DNA of 64,000 nt from Paraburkholderia flava (GTDB taxonomy: Bacteria; Pseudomonadota; Gammaproteobacteria; Burkholderiales; Burkholderiaceae): the NCBI RefSeq assembly GCF_004359985.1, contig NZ_SMRO01000001.1:558001-622000 (forward strand), given 5' to 3'. Position 1 is the stretch's first letter; every line of letters begins with the position of its first letter. This document shows positions 20,001-26,148 of the stretch, in pieces. A model generated the notes under the pieces. It was not told the origin of the DNA. It searched no databases and worked only from the letters and a program-made list of their open reading frames with translations. The position numbers and the translations under genes are program-made.

Positions 20001-21556
20001 CGGACCACCCGGCGCTGCAGAACGATGGCACCAAGCCGATCAGCGCGAGCCGCAAAACCGCCGCGCAACTCGGTGGCGGCGAGATTGCAGAGGGCAGTCG
20101 TGCGCAGGCCGAACTGCATGCGCTGCGGGTGCACCGTCCCGTCCGCCTCATAGGCAAGAAACGGATCGCGGCCGCTGCGGTCGCGACGGGCGCGCCGCTG
20201 ACGGGCGTGGGCATCGGCGTCGCGGTGAAATTGCTGAATACGGTCGGCAACGAGACGCTGCAACACGCGACGACGTCGATGTTCGTCGGCACCCGCGCGG
20301 CCCGCATGCTCCAGGCTATCCACGAGGGCGCAGTGAGGAGCCTGCGAAACGGCGATCCGCGCGTGTTCAACGACGCGGTCGACCGGCTCGAACGCCACCT
20401 GCGCGCGCAGCTGGGACCGCTCGGCTTCGACGAGGCACGCGACAAACAGCTCGCGTTGTTCGCGCAGGAAGGCAAGGTGAAGGCGAAACACCTGAGCGAC
20501 ATGAACAAGGCCGGCATGATCACGTTCGATTACGCCAAAAAGCAAACCAGGGAAATCGCCGCCGACACGCTCGAGCAAATGCTCAGTGCGATGGGCGGCA
20601 CGTCGCTAGGACGCCTGCATCTCGGCAATCCGCGTCACATGGTCGGGATGCTCGGGCGCGGCGCGGCGATCGTCGGTTACACGACGACCGCGACGACGAA
20701 CCTGCTGACCTTCATCGATCACCCCGGACTTTCGCCTGCGCTGACCACGCTCGGTGCCACGCTCGGCTTCACCTACACGAACATCGTCTTCTTCAGCAGC
20801 CTGCGCGAGGTGAATGCGGACAAACGCAGCAGCGTTGCGCGCTTCGTCAATTCGTTCGGCGACATGACAACCTCTGCGGCGGGCTTCGCGAGTGGCCTGA
20901 CACAGATCGGCGAAGGCCACCCGGTGCTCGGCACGCTTGCGATCGCCTCCGGAGCGATCCTCGGTGCTGGCCGCATCAGCAAGCACTTCCCGAATGTGAC
21001 GCGACCGCTCGAACGCCTGCCGACCGCGCTGGCGCTAGCGCCGGTCGTCATTTACAGCGGGACGTTGCTCCAGGGCCTGATATGGGGAAGCAGCAACGCG
21101 TCCCCGGGCTCGCCGCCTGGCGGGCAGATACCTGGACAACCTGGATCGTCGAGTCCGACGAACCATCTCGCCCCGGGACAACTACCCGGTTCATCCGGTC
21201 TGCCCACTCCGACTCCCGGCGTGTCGTCGACCACCGGTGCGAACGGCACCCCGGCGCCGTCCACGACGCACACACCGGCGCCAGGTTCGACGCCGTCGTC
21301 GGGGACGCAGCCGTCTACACCGTCGACGCCCGCCAAGCCTGCGCCGTACCTCGTCGTCGAAGGCGATTCGCTGTGGGTGATCGCGACGAGTCATCGTCAG
21401 TCGTTGCTCGACGCGGCGCACATTCCGGCCGCGCAGCAGCAGACGATGTCGAGCAGCAAACAGGATACGCAGGCGTTCGACGAGATCCTGCAGCTCAATC
21501 CGCAGATCGCCAATCCTGCGCAGATCAATCCGGGGCAGCAGATCGTCGTCGGTTGA
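8078..21556 (+). CDS. Giant (about 4,490-residue) LysM-ending multidomain protein, candidate T3SS effector or toxin
   Basis: The start at 8078 (MTLMAIGGGG) has a strong RBS (GGAGAGGA, 5 nt spacing). There is no Sec signal; the N-terminus is Gly/Pro/Thr-rich and disordered-looking. Order of visible parts: a Gln/Ala-rich coil (35-105); two related repeats (about 172-248 and 283-353); Gly-rich hydrophobic segments (about 967-1061); HEAQH at 1778-1782, a possible zinc-peptidase motif; two related segments with His2208/Cys2247 and His2507/Cys2546 after hydrophobic strands (FAVYAH/VILYSC and HVIFGHG/VTLYSC), resembling clan CD cysteine peptidase cores; an amidohydrolase-like stretch (about 3758-3847); hydrophobic segments (4027-4057, 4191-4239, 4314-4337); a Pro/Ser/Thr linker; and a LysM domain (about 4422-4492). 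It follows sctQ-sctR and a lytic transglycosylase. The family was not recognised. Effector, polymorphic toxin or envelope machine are all possible. Confidence 0.9.
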   Translation: MTLMAIGGGGGPVYVPPPKTDTKPTSTAPTPTAAQIAQQKALAAAQAETAALLKQAQQEMKTLQQMYDRGARQSDIDAQLDKANSAWGAVQASVENQMRVSIDGGGDVKQAVSAASADIRALAPKDPVLSDVINSAQTVVSSETPAARSTNEKAFQFALAAQTDQTATTTLNAYSVQAATLRLNDAKADYAAWLKEPGGVRRADGSDITQELSQELSQAQSQYDQVTAGNNSALTYVTPAEQTQAQAFANTQESPASLTQDKTTADQNANAAYNSLTGSLLHEFNVQAATLRLKDAKADYAAWQSEPGGLKRADENDISQELGQAQSQYDQVMAGNDKALTYVTPDEQTQAVAALKTQHQGDWFASPTDDGNGGTQPSVIDTVAAQSQLQRDVANVDPNDPTLTPTMKKLAQTDPVTFALLQETGQTVDPNAPGLTQDEKSLATQNPLAYAFIKLTGVNVNPAHMTPAQKQTFYVTDQGNLFQYAMKSADPKSAGVAQLKMLQTVAPTVRLQYTQDTVNALMKNPANANAALTVLNTNMNATFSTSERETMWNQAGLPHFNAQYVTSQMNQLMVAPDRTANDPDSVRARNDSTMNADKVGKWMQSVLANAPPEFAGLVVDGVKSNFSDKWYQSNTGTPALQRGVEFYKGLSEAVGLADQQPTLNGSTVHREDDVASWLLDPKSKAQSMIYILRGDSTSYGFDSIRQTVGGGFSPTLSQTVLNQMQGSSRFQGNFANDFQMAFSQGYSGVQKKQDSAYADASYRLFQSNPTQSLQTYFDGFKTGYTNKAYTFTAGSNQLSNFVGAGIGIQPDNPKAVPLDANYNPSMAMLEEQIVSNGSQINASSLYQQNQTATSMINTVTDQIHTVGGDHPVVTLVPIYYVSKDSGASPGALFKVQNKDDPSKFTYIDDRGWQYKDLSDFQHNNGLSDDGKLYVPTNLTIDQSAPGSVQYQTVAAHITSGWQHVENVLEDITGPLALAGGLVLVATGIGAPEGALLLTATVGAWTGIGAGMAVGAVASISDLSNLSDHGQSLGFGNAQARADWVSLIGTGAGVMGGGIGMVSKTLADGASLFNTVNDVSASLGNGARFADEASAFDGAANMTGKVAHAFNLIGAASGVDLSTEQGVSLLKNWDSMSDSDRAHQLFNFGLGVAQFGAGSKMMEKPIRAALGIPEPPRVAPSSVQPADSSDLDINRPGMLTVNRNAAMLGDDPVTVDADGTLRAGGQVLTYDGIPVRAQLRGTDGEPLNDSLPEGPTALLDSDGKITLVDPAVDPETGQPSVTRVGTDAQITIDESGNLGLSDNLSLSHPDDVKTPDQIAQTISQLAATNAGASSPTSPSSVDPATTQPPPRAAPAFDETVDPLTQQAARNAASTLSDIETNSVRAATDQQQSTTDARVRRSEVDAADHDVDPSVRTNGRGNEPNANANALDSRNGGAETNEPVTFQQRVAWTVLNATEALPEHSNLDSEIGMPVGNPALRTSQTIESQDIDGRTLYVVRNNEAPPSTLLGPDGQPLPKETDEAIAPQASAASLRAPGALSQPIVFVEGSPEAGIAAELANALGTPVFVAARDALAADGTSRSSFVRFDPAPVTASSRNAFVLSRSGLLVPDDGTPLPAGERPLASSEPGAYTNGLYVPKDANRTNDDDPTQIAFKPRETGETDATPTGQKATPRAGVDDDGATFPHPQMDEAPARNPGTPGLLTQLQMRFGGAPLPSEVSALAEQSGTLSQQLRMLNDKGWRVKVGREGGGSRIDTKRRRVTIDGALRKPGSMTYALAHEAQHAVEVVQGLRGFDYSEGQGRFTRKGLEAEARAQINAFEARYEIDMAGGGDIARHVSLPRQIQRIADQWTPESDYYETVGRLMDAFADAPVSGAVKQTYTEFYNDAYARHAVDGNAAAKATGKGAGRMMPAPETEGTGNTGDTGDSVRPVEPAGEVVPPTQTSAEHLPVDPDATEPGLDTPPAQPKPVAWTVPPEVRANPNLSQQVIGAALASGSWFEGVEYYIYALHDDALGGTREPQKQGLPATGPGDLLEDIKAAEHDDALAAKKNAGDDKPALTVTRYTSDFDVKMIGLKGALEGRYGIALVDPNALEPDGSVSPGAVLGHYVRNSDGSGLDLVLNPAFQHEVRIRYPSNFEPGKPLIRVENGQRIDAINALDGREETQWAAYPRRPADLAIYSDHPLQPENRFDNGERPLLPVPPGHFAVYAHAWTDAFSDPGGVPFDATEMAKRIRAAGWDGESPVILYSCGTGMRAAPMAQQLASILRVDVYGATGFVEMRSARTGEGKPGSGYLTGLVITPDAYDTNRVPDSSIKDNKLNVIRFQPGLPLAEGDHPVHWNNVVPPPADPVQHEGAARAPVPPPEPGLNRLAPPASAGELPDAQGPVANPSGALEPFVFEPDDITTADERAQREAENEGPRTQKTYRDNSKVYTHRELLGDGTGIVSTLANGRGPLVQPGFDDVTGLKASEYPDFLRAADTLLMPPADALHATGSHGLMSPPGHHVIFGHGISPDEMLGPDNQPVGVDDVAAQVAPLVADGRDVTLYSCFAGSNRSDPLRTGGSTPAAAAGAGFAQALAQRLAEVNGRRTTVWAPPDILMVSPDGTAVVRHTKLATGEITGDNLPMRAFYGDPAWASGTTDPRSTYRARTDTSAGPAPQPPPTPQVRNLPLSDPHFDFSRIADATFDSVSLEPGFASALADRPGVLGDVARVTRPGGTVSLDRPSGFLDEPDPQALIDATLQAFVDGGMTQPRAMFMTGKDTGIDLGAPGVDITQFDPEAGYFRFSAQAGDDAGGANSAGHRNTAQVTVTQEELAHAIADRKQNGPRQRYGFIEAGALPDEAAVVAALPPDATPVQRLDARIAANLDAVARSTPVEMHRLSDLGHDPAAELHIALPDGSVYVKPAGVDMYVAQLHDPATGETSLQLIHAGEHGLPEGYAIVHSNGLRAIGMFKRGPLWPQYGAAPDPASVVPAPDQQHAAEWLDGRNLRTLRRIDGAHLPDQASLARALGRGAQVLVTLHVDRPVTNAEHSQPAFVAELQTDEHGKLGTPGLLPGHNLTRKETQTLSSALSAAGPIGLRARAQFDFYLSPVSADDLAKFGGASKIETANKDQSWSATPSGHAIDPTVTSDIQALTDAPRFKRPKLAAQAVTQTGQRIFVSEIKSGKVFGHGERDSAYDWTYYEKTSVGGAEIAPQDLVAAFRRHIVGLTVGRAGRRGFTFIVSDLDPATVSRLGGFTPAEVPDPTAPERKPRRNAGDIGQSALATLSRGTRLVTARMHGQQAFENAKAANDTPIVEPNLLPSAASPLSVVDFSGSNALHLLRAIDQKAVDSTFTIVVYDVEGPLAESMLTPRGVIAARDDALRWFDDLSQAGNLSETGISLDEMPVGQGPYGANLHFLLTRLDPAEFSRHTKATRFTALEARADALRVQRDALAASGKKSTPYRRLSDFVQRKYSQVTSEAHTLAHELQINGKNNTVAREPLQIEPYQPGLSTGTVVESNLRYGSADLDLWFPEMRRVQAFNERRTAPPEQQLKLTGEAQVMMADTSMWKTLGNRLFFARKDSTLPSRNAPIPFKSLARRFSGATVAQLRMIQLYVRSDPAVQDRVAPMSREFSLRDDPALAIGQVKRYGGAAPIFTLVVDPYSLSAGLGEAHSREFLRDARALGDPSGAIFDGEHGVIRPAPGSDGKELALDDLQHLYGWLDASAKAGFAIRLETAPSRALVSATDHRFVAGTNDAYDDFVRTYSVLEQWALDHPHQSAPTVMVSFHGWDSMLESVPGYGHVELIKAVLERASLEWVHMGLSYGTHGADFIANQDLTTALSKLIVDYAHTSPDRLARLHGADALTRVLLRPDAQTFADQHQLLFAEVERIGRLHSMTPEEIDALRGQLYEGNTTQFLNRARTQTIAYAKNFWDLPDNGPRGQTEKLARRYSLRWMTETGDSLNLPVVKTKQTPRTTGSGSNKTASPTTPADYWRSVADHPALQNDGTKPISASRKTAAQLGGGEIAEGSRAQAELHALRVHRPVRLIGKKRIAAAAVATGAPLTGVGIGVAVKLLNTVGNETLQHATTSMFVGTRAARMLQAIHEGAVRSLRNGDPRVFNDAVDRLERHLRAQLGPLGFDEARDKQLALFAQEGKVKAKHLSDMNKAGMITFDYAKKQTREIAADTLEQMLSAMGGTSLGRLHLGNPRHMVGMLGRGAAIVGYTTTATTNLLTFIDHPGLSPALTTLGATLGFTYTNIVFFSSLREVNADKRSSVARFVNSFGDMTTSAAGFASGLTQIGEGHPVLGTLAIASGAILGAGRISKHFPNVTRPLERLPTALALAPVVIYSGTLLQGLIWGSSNASPGSPPGGQIPGQPGSSSPTNHLAPGQLPGSSGLPTPTPGVSSTTGANGTPAPSTTHTPAPGSTPSSGTQPSTPSTPAKPAPYLVVEGDSLWVIATSHRQSLLDAAHIPAAQQQTMSSSKQDTQAFDEILQLNPQIANPAQINPGQQIVVG

Positions 21557-21722
21557 GCGTCAAACAAACGGGAGCCTGCTCCGCGCGTTGAAATACGCGG
21601 GGGCTGGCTTCAGCCGATCGATTACTCCGGTGCGATCGCGCATCCTGTACTGTCGTCCGCCCTGCCATCAGGCGCATACTCCGCGAAGCTGCCGACGCAC
21701 CATCTCGCCGCAACGACGGAAC

Positions 21723-22319
21723 ATGCAAACAAAAACCCCCATGAGGCGCCCTTCAAAGCTGGTTATCCTGCTGTTCATCGTCGTCTTCGGATACCTGAAC
21801 CGGGACTTCGTCGAAGGCTGGTTTTCGCACGTGCTGCCCGCTCCCGCCGGATCGATTCGCGGCGAGTGGGTCGGGAAGATGCAGATCTCCGGTATCTATG
21901 TCCCCAACCCGAATCCCGACGTGTTCGTGCAGAATCCGCAACCCGTTCACAAGGACGCGGTCATCCGCTTCAAGCTGTCGATTACGGATTCGTTCCTGAA
22001 GAAGTACGGCGGCCGCGGAGAACTGACGATCGCCGGCGAGAAACCGCAGGCCATCGAGGTGAAAGACCTGTGGCCCGAAAACACGCCCGGCGACGACACG
22101 TTGCGAACCGGCATCTGGGTCCTCGGGCCTGCCGATGGAAACGATCCGGTGTCGGGCGGCTTCGACGGTACGTTCAAACCCGGCACGCTCACGCTCAAAC
22201 GAACGATCACGGTGTCGTTGGGGTACGTGATGGACGGCGTGCTGCACAAAGGCAGCGACGCCGATTACCAGGCGCTGGTCGGCCAGCTGGCGCAACACAT
22301 CGACACCAGCAAACAATGA
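21723..22319 (+). CDS. Small membrane-anchored protein of unknown function
   Basis: From ATG 21723 the product has 198 residues. A single N-terminal hydrophobic helix (LVILLFIVVFGYL, about residues 12-24) follows a basic start, giving an N-in membrane anchor or uncleaved signal. The rest looks like one beta-rich soluble domain facing the periplasm (GEWVGKMQISGIYVPNPNPDVF, GRGELTIAGEKPQAIEVKD, FKPGTLTLKRTITVSLGYV). It lies 166 bp after the giant gene on the same strand, so it could be an accessory, chaperone-like or self-protection partner of that protein. The sequence does not prove this. No family was recognised. Confidence 0.7.
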   Translation: MQTKTPMRRPSKLVILLFIVVFGYLNRDFVEGWFSHVLPAPAGSIRGEWVGKMQISGIYVPNPNPDVFVQNPQPVHKDAVIRFKLSITDSFLKKYGGRGELTIAGEKPQAIEVKDLWPENTPGDDTLRTGIWVLGPADGNDPVSGGFDGTFKPGTLTLKRTITVSLGYVMDGVLHKGSDADYQALVGQLAQHIDTSKQ

Positions 22320-22385
22320 CTTCCGCTGTCGTCCCCGGCGTGGGTATACGTCTGTCGAGCACCGTCGTGCCCACGCCGCCCGCGC

Positions 22386-22829
22386 CTAGACAATCGCAAC
22401 CTGCTGAGGATCCTCAGCGGCATATTTGATTTTTACCTTGTCGCCAACCCGCGGCACCGCAATGCGCGAGACCATCGTCTGGATGTTGACGTCGTAAGGC
22501 TCGCCGTTCGCCGGTGTGACCGTCATCTGGATCACGACGACGGGACTCTCGTTGACCGTGGCCCCGGTGTCCTGCACGGAATGGATATCGGCGGTGCCGT
22601 CCAGTCCGGTCTGGAGCAGTTTCAGACGTGCCTGCTGTGTTGCCAGCGCATTCTGTCCCATGTCCATCACACCGTTCATCCTGTCGACAAAACCTTTACC
22701 CATAAAAGTTTTTGTCATGAGACCGGTTAATCCGGAGTTCAAGGTTTTCTTGTGATCCTCCATCGCGCCGACGGGGTCGGTTTCCGCTTTCTTTATTGCG
22801 TCCTGGATTTTCTTGCCGATGCCAAACAT
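22386..22829 (-). CDS. Conserved-looking 147-residue protein of unknown function
   Basis: A good RBS (AGAGGAG) precedes ATG 22829. The first half is helical and polar (MFGIGKKIQDAIKKAETDP, then MNGVMDMGQNALATQQARLKLLQ). The second half looks like a small beta barrel (VVVIQMTVTPANGEPYDVNIQTMV, VGDKVKIKYAAED). No signal peptide or membrane segment is seen, so it should be cytoplasmic. It sits alone between the two T3SS arms and is convergent with the small membrane-protein gene. No function can be assigned. Confidence 0.7.
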   Translation of the reverse strand: MFGIGKKIQDAIKKAETDPVGAMEDHKKTLNSGLTGLMTKTFMGKGFVDRMNGVMDMGQNALATQQARLKLLQTGLDGTADIHSVQDTGATVNESPVVVIQMTVTPANGEPYDVNIQTMVSRIAVPRVGDKVKIKYAAEDPQQVAIV

Positions 22830-23255
22830 GTCGTGCTCCTCTTCCAGTCATTCTCGATAGGGTGTGGGTGCCGACCGTATTGCGGCTTCGTCGAAAGAAT
22901 GCCGGTCGGTGGATTCGCATTATCGGCAGATAATGTGAAAACTGATTCTATACGCCGGAAATTACCCCTGCGAAAGCTACTTTAGAGCGGACATCGGCAT
23001 AGGGCATTACGCCGGTACTTAAATCCGCCACACTACTCCCCCTTAATTCCACGTAAAGTGCCGTTTCAGGCGATCGATCGTTTATTCGTTCTTGTAGATG
23101 CACGGCGGCTGGGGCACGCCGGCAATCCGGCGCCTGAAAACGTGATGCAAGGTGATCTGTACGAGGACACCGATGCCGCGATCCGATTAGATAACCCTTA
23201 TCAACCCGTCGCCATAACCACGCGTTACACACAAAAACTGAAAGGAGCATGTGCC
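22830..23255. other. 426-bp intergenic region between divergent genes
   Basis: This holds the promoters of the 147-residue protein (minus) and the secreted hydrolase (plus). The stretch 22900-23050 is noticeably more AT-rich than the neighbouring genes. An AAAGGAG ribosome-binding site at 23241-23247 sits 8 nt before ATG 23256 and decides the hydrolase start. Nothing else is recognised. Confidence 0.5.
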
Positions 23256-24284
23256 ATGTTTCACCCACACATCCGCTTCAAGGCCATCCGTCGCAGTCTT
23301 TTTCCGAGTCTTTTCCCGCTGGCTCTCGGTCTATGCGCCACGCTTGCCCACGCAGCCGGCTTCGATCTGATCCAGGTTCCCGCCAGCAAGGACGGCCCAG
23401 CGTTATACGGCGGCGTGTGGACCCCCTGCAAAGCGCCCTCCGAGAAAATCGCACTCGGCCAGACGGTCATCGACGGGACCCACGACTGCCCGCTCGCCGG
23501 CACGGACCTGCCGCTGATCGTCATGTCGCACGGCTACGGCGGCTCGTTCCTCAATCAGCACGACACCGCCGAAAAACTCGCGGATGCGGGCTTCGTCGTC
23601 GCCGAGGTCAATCACTCGGACGACAACTACCAGATTCGCGGCGGCCCCAACGATTCGATTATCGCGCTCGCCACCCGCCCGATGGACGTCAGCCGGCTGA
23701 TCGACTACATGCTCGAGAAATGGCCCGCGCACGCGAAGCTCGACGCCGACCGCATCGGTTTCTATGGCTTCTCGCGCGGCGGCTACACGGGCCTGGTCCT
23801 CGCCGGTGCCGATCCCGATTTCGAACGGCTCGGACCTCCGCCCGGCTCGCCGTGCGTAGCCGACCCGGAAGGCAAGGCCTGCGCGCTGATCAGACAGCGC
23901 TTCAAGCAACTGCTCGCTGCCCCCGTGGTGCACGACGACCGCATCGACGCCGCCGTGATCGCCGACCCGTTCGCGCCGCTCTTCACCGCCGAAGGCTTGA
24001 AGGACGTCTCGATCCCGATCCAGCTCTGGTCATCGGAACAGGGCGGCGACGGCGTCGCGCCGGAAGCCGTGGCCGCCATCGCGCACAACCTGCCCGATCC
24101 GCCGGACTTCCACAAGGTGCCGAATTCGGTGCACTTCGGGTTTCTGCCGCCGTGCTCGCCGGCCCGGCTCAAAACCGCACCGGAGATCTGCACCGATCCG
24201 CCCGGCTTCGACCGCAGCGCGTTTCACGCGGACTTCAACGAGAAGGTGCTGGCGTTTTTCAAGGAACAACTCGACGCGCAGTGA
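23256..24284 (+). CDS. Exported alpha/beta hydrolase (dienelactone hydrolase/PAF-acetylhydrolase-like)
   Basis: The start at ATG 23256 is chosen for its AAAGGAG site and the following signal peptide (LFPLALGLCATLAHA), giving 342 residues. The nucleophile elbow is GFSRGG (Ser173). An oxyanion-side motif precedes it (LPLIVMSHGYGGSFLNQHD), and an acid and His can be placed in VIADPFAPLFT and PNSVHFGFLPPCS. Several Cys residues (CKAPSE, HDCPLAG, SPCVADPEGKAC, EICTDPPG) suggest disulfides in the periplasm or outside. The substrate is unknown; esters or lactones are most likely. It is probably not part of the T3SS, although it lies between the arms. Confidence 0.82.
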   Translation: MFHPHIRFKAIRRSLFPSLFPLALGLCATLAHAAGFDLIQVPASKDGPALYGGVWTPCKAPSEKIALGQTVIDGTHDCPLAGTDLPLIVMSHGYGGSFLNQHDTAEKLADAGFVVAEVNHSDDNYQIRGGPNDSIIALATRPMDVSRLIDYMLEKWPAHAKLDADRIGFYGFSRGGYTGLVLAGADPDFERLGPPPGSPCVADPEGKACALIRQRFKQLLAAPVVHDDRIDAAVIADPFAPLFTAEGLKDVSIPIQLWSSEQGGDGVAPEAVAAIAHNLPDPPDFHKVPNSVHFGFLPPCSPARLKTAPEICTDPPGFDRSAFHADFNEKVLAFFKEQLDAQ

Positions 24285-24300
24285 CCTCAACACAGCCCGT

Positions 24301-25332
24301 CTAGCCCGCGCCCTTCGCCCACTTCAACAGCCGCGCCACTTCCTCGAAGTGGCTGCGGCCAATCGTTCCGTTCTCGGGCGTCGCGTCGTATAGGGCTTCG
24401 GCGAGGCCGGTGTTTGCAAGCGTCGGCCGCAGCGACGACTGCGCGAGCTTGACGATCCGCTCGGCCGCTTCGCCCTCGCCGCGCGCGAGCACCCACGGCA
24501 GCGTGCCGAGTCCGCCGTAGTACAGCGCGACCGCGACGCGCGCCGAATACACGACCGCCGACGCATAGCCGATCCGGTCGTTCAGCGACGCGAGCTGCAC
24601 TTCGAGCGCGATCTGCCTGCGTCGCGACTGCACGTGCGGATCGCCTTCGCTTTCCTTGTATTCGCGCCGCACTTCCTCGATCGACATCTTCATCTTCTGG
24701 CTGAACTCGAAACGCTGATGCACGATATCGATCAACGCCATCACGATGAACACCAGCGCAGCCCAGCCGAACAGCACCATCAGCAGATGCGCGATCAGCG
24801 CGAGAATCGACAGCGGCCGCGTGAAGCCCGACTGCACCGCCGGATCGAGCGACGTGTAGATCAGCCAGCCAAGCGTCGCGACGAGCAGCGTCGTCTTCAG
24901 TAGCATCTTCCCGAGGTTGACGAGGTTGCGCATCGACCACAGGTTCTTCATCCCTTCGGCGGGATTGATTCGCCCGAGCGACGGCACTAGCCGGCTCCAC
25001 GCCATCACGCCGCCCACCTGCACGAAGCCCGCGAGCACGCCGACCGCGAGACCGATACCGATGAACGCAAGCGACGGCAGCAGCCACGTGTGCGCGGCCG
25101 CATCGACTAGCGTCGCGATCCGTTCGCCCGGGTCCGGCGCGCTGACTGCGTCGAACACGAGCCGGAACAGCGCGTCGATCCGCGCGAACATCTGCGTGAT
25201 ACCGGCTGCAAGCGCGATGCAGATGCCGACAAAAACCGCCGTCGAGATCGTGTCCTGGCTCTTCGGTACGTCGCCTTTCTCGCGCGCGTCGCGCAGGCGT
25301 TTCGCGGTGGGCTTCTGACTTTTTTCCGCCAT
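24301..25332 (-). CDS. sctU: T3SS export switch protein SctU lacking the NPTH autocleavage motif
   Basis: At 343 residues this has the SctU/FlhB layout. It starts EKSQKPTAKRLRDAREKGDVPKSQD, then has four hydrophobic segments, then a cytoplasmic linker and domain (EFSQKMKMSIEEVRREYKESEGDPHVQSRRRQ). In the family a conserved NPTH loop self-cleaves and drives the substrate switch. Here the aligned positions 262-265 read YSAR, in ASAVVYSARVAVALYY. Flanking residues (VV before, VAVAL after, then a late NTGLAEALYD) keep the fold recognisable. It is the last gene of the minus-strand T3SS operon, 12 bp after sctT. Either it works uncleaved or the switch has been replaced. Confidence 0.93.
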   Translation of the reverse strand: MAEKSQKPTAKRLRDAREKGDVPKSQDTISTAVFVGICIALAAGITQMFARIDALFRLVFDAVSAPDPGERIATLVDAAAHTWLLPSLAFIGIGLAVGVLAGFVQVGGVMAWSRLVPSLGRINPAEGMKNLWSMRNLVNLGKMLLKTTLLVATLGWLIYTSLDPAVQSGFTRPLSILALIAHLLMVLFGWAALVFIVMALIDIVHQRFEFSQKMKMSIEEVRREYKESEGDPHVQSRRRQIALEVQLASLNDRIGYASAVVYSARVAVALYYGGLGTLPWVLARGEGEAAERIVKLAQSSLRPTLANTGLAEALYDATPENGTIGRSHFEEVARLLKWAKGAG

Positions 25333-25344
25333 GGTTGGCCCTGC

Positions 25345-26148
25345 TCAGTGACCGTGCGTCAACAGCGAGCGCAGCAGCGCGATCATTCCGCTGTCGGGAC
25401 TCAGCAGATCGTGCAGCGACGCGTACACGAGGGGCAGGAACAGCACCATCATCAGCATCGCAAGCGCGCTCTTCACCGGCTGCGAAAACGTGAAGATGTT
25501 CAGCTGCGGCACCGCGCGCCCGACGAGCCCGATGCCCGCGTCGACGAGTACTAGCACGATCACGACCGGCGCGGAGATCTTCACCATCCACACGAAGACG
25601 GCGTCGGTCTGCCGCAGGATGAAAGTCGCCAGCACGTCGGAGAAATTCGGCATCAGTGAGCCGATCGGCCACCACACATACGACTGCGCGAACACCTGGA
25701 CGAGCATCTGCAGACCGCCTGCTGTCACGAACAGCACGATCGCGACGAAGTTCAGGAAGCCGGACGTCGGTCCGCCTTCGTGTCCGCCCATCGGATCGAA
25801 GAACGACGCGCTGCCGCTGCCAGTCTGGAAGTCGATCAGATAGCCGACGCCCTGGATCGCGAACAGTATCGCGCTCATCGCGCCGGCGAGCAGGATGCCG
25901 ATCACCGCTTCCTTCGCGGCAAGCAGGCACCAGACGAGAAACGGCAGATCGGCGATCTGCGCGGGATCGATGGCGGGCGCGACGAACGCCGCGATCACGA
26001 CCGCGAGCCCGTTGCGCACGAGGCCGGTGACAATCTCCTCGTTGAAGATCGGCATGATCAGCATCACCGGCAACAGACGCGGCATCACGTAGAGTAGCGG
26101 CTTCGCGCTGGCCGCGATGTCGGAAAAATTCTGCGCCTGATCTAGCAT
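25345..26148 (-). CDS. sctT: T3SS export gate protein SctT
   Basis: This 267-residue polytopic protein has family landmarks: RLLPVMLIMPIFNEEIVTGLVRNGLAVVIAAFVAP, then LLAAKEAVIGILLAGAMSAILFAIQGVGYLIDFQTGSGSASFFDP and SALAMLMMVLFLPLVYASLHDLL. SctT caps the R5-S4-T1 export gate assembly in the inner membrane. Its ATG overlaps the end of sctO by 7 bp, so it is translationally coupled. In most T3SS loci R, S, T and U are contiguous; here only T and U remain together. Confidence 0.95.
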   Translation of the reverse strand: MLDQAQNFSDIAASAKPLLYVMPRLLPVMLIMPIFNEEIVTGLVRNGLAVVIAAFVAPAIDPAQIADLPFLVWCLLAAKEAVIGILLAGAMSAILFAIQGVGYLIDFQTGSGSASFFDPMGGHEGGPTSGFLNFVAIVLFVTAGGLQMLVQVFAQSYVWWPIGSLMPNFSDVLATFILRQTDAVFVWMVKISAPVVIVLVLVDAGIGLVGRAVPQLNIFTFSQPVKSALAMLMMVLFLPLVYASLHDLLSPDSGMIALLRSLLTHGH

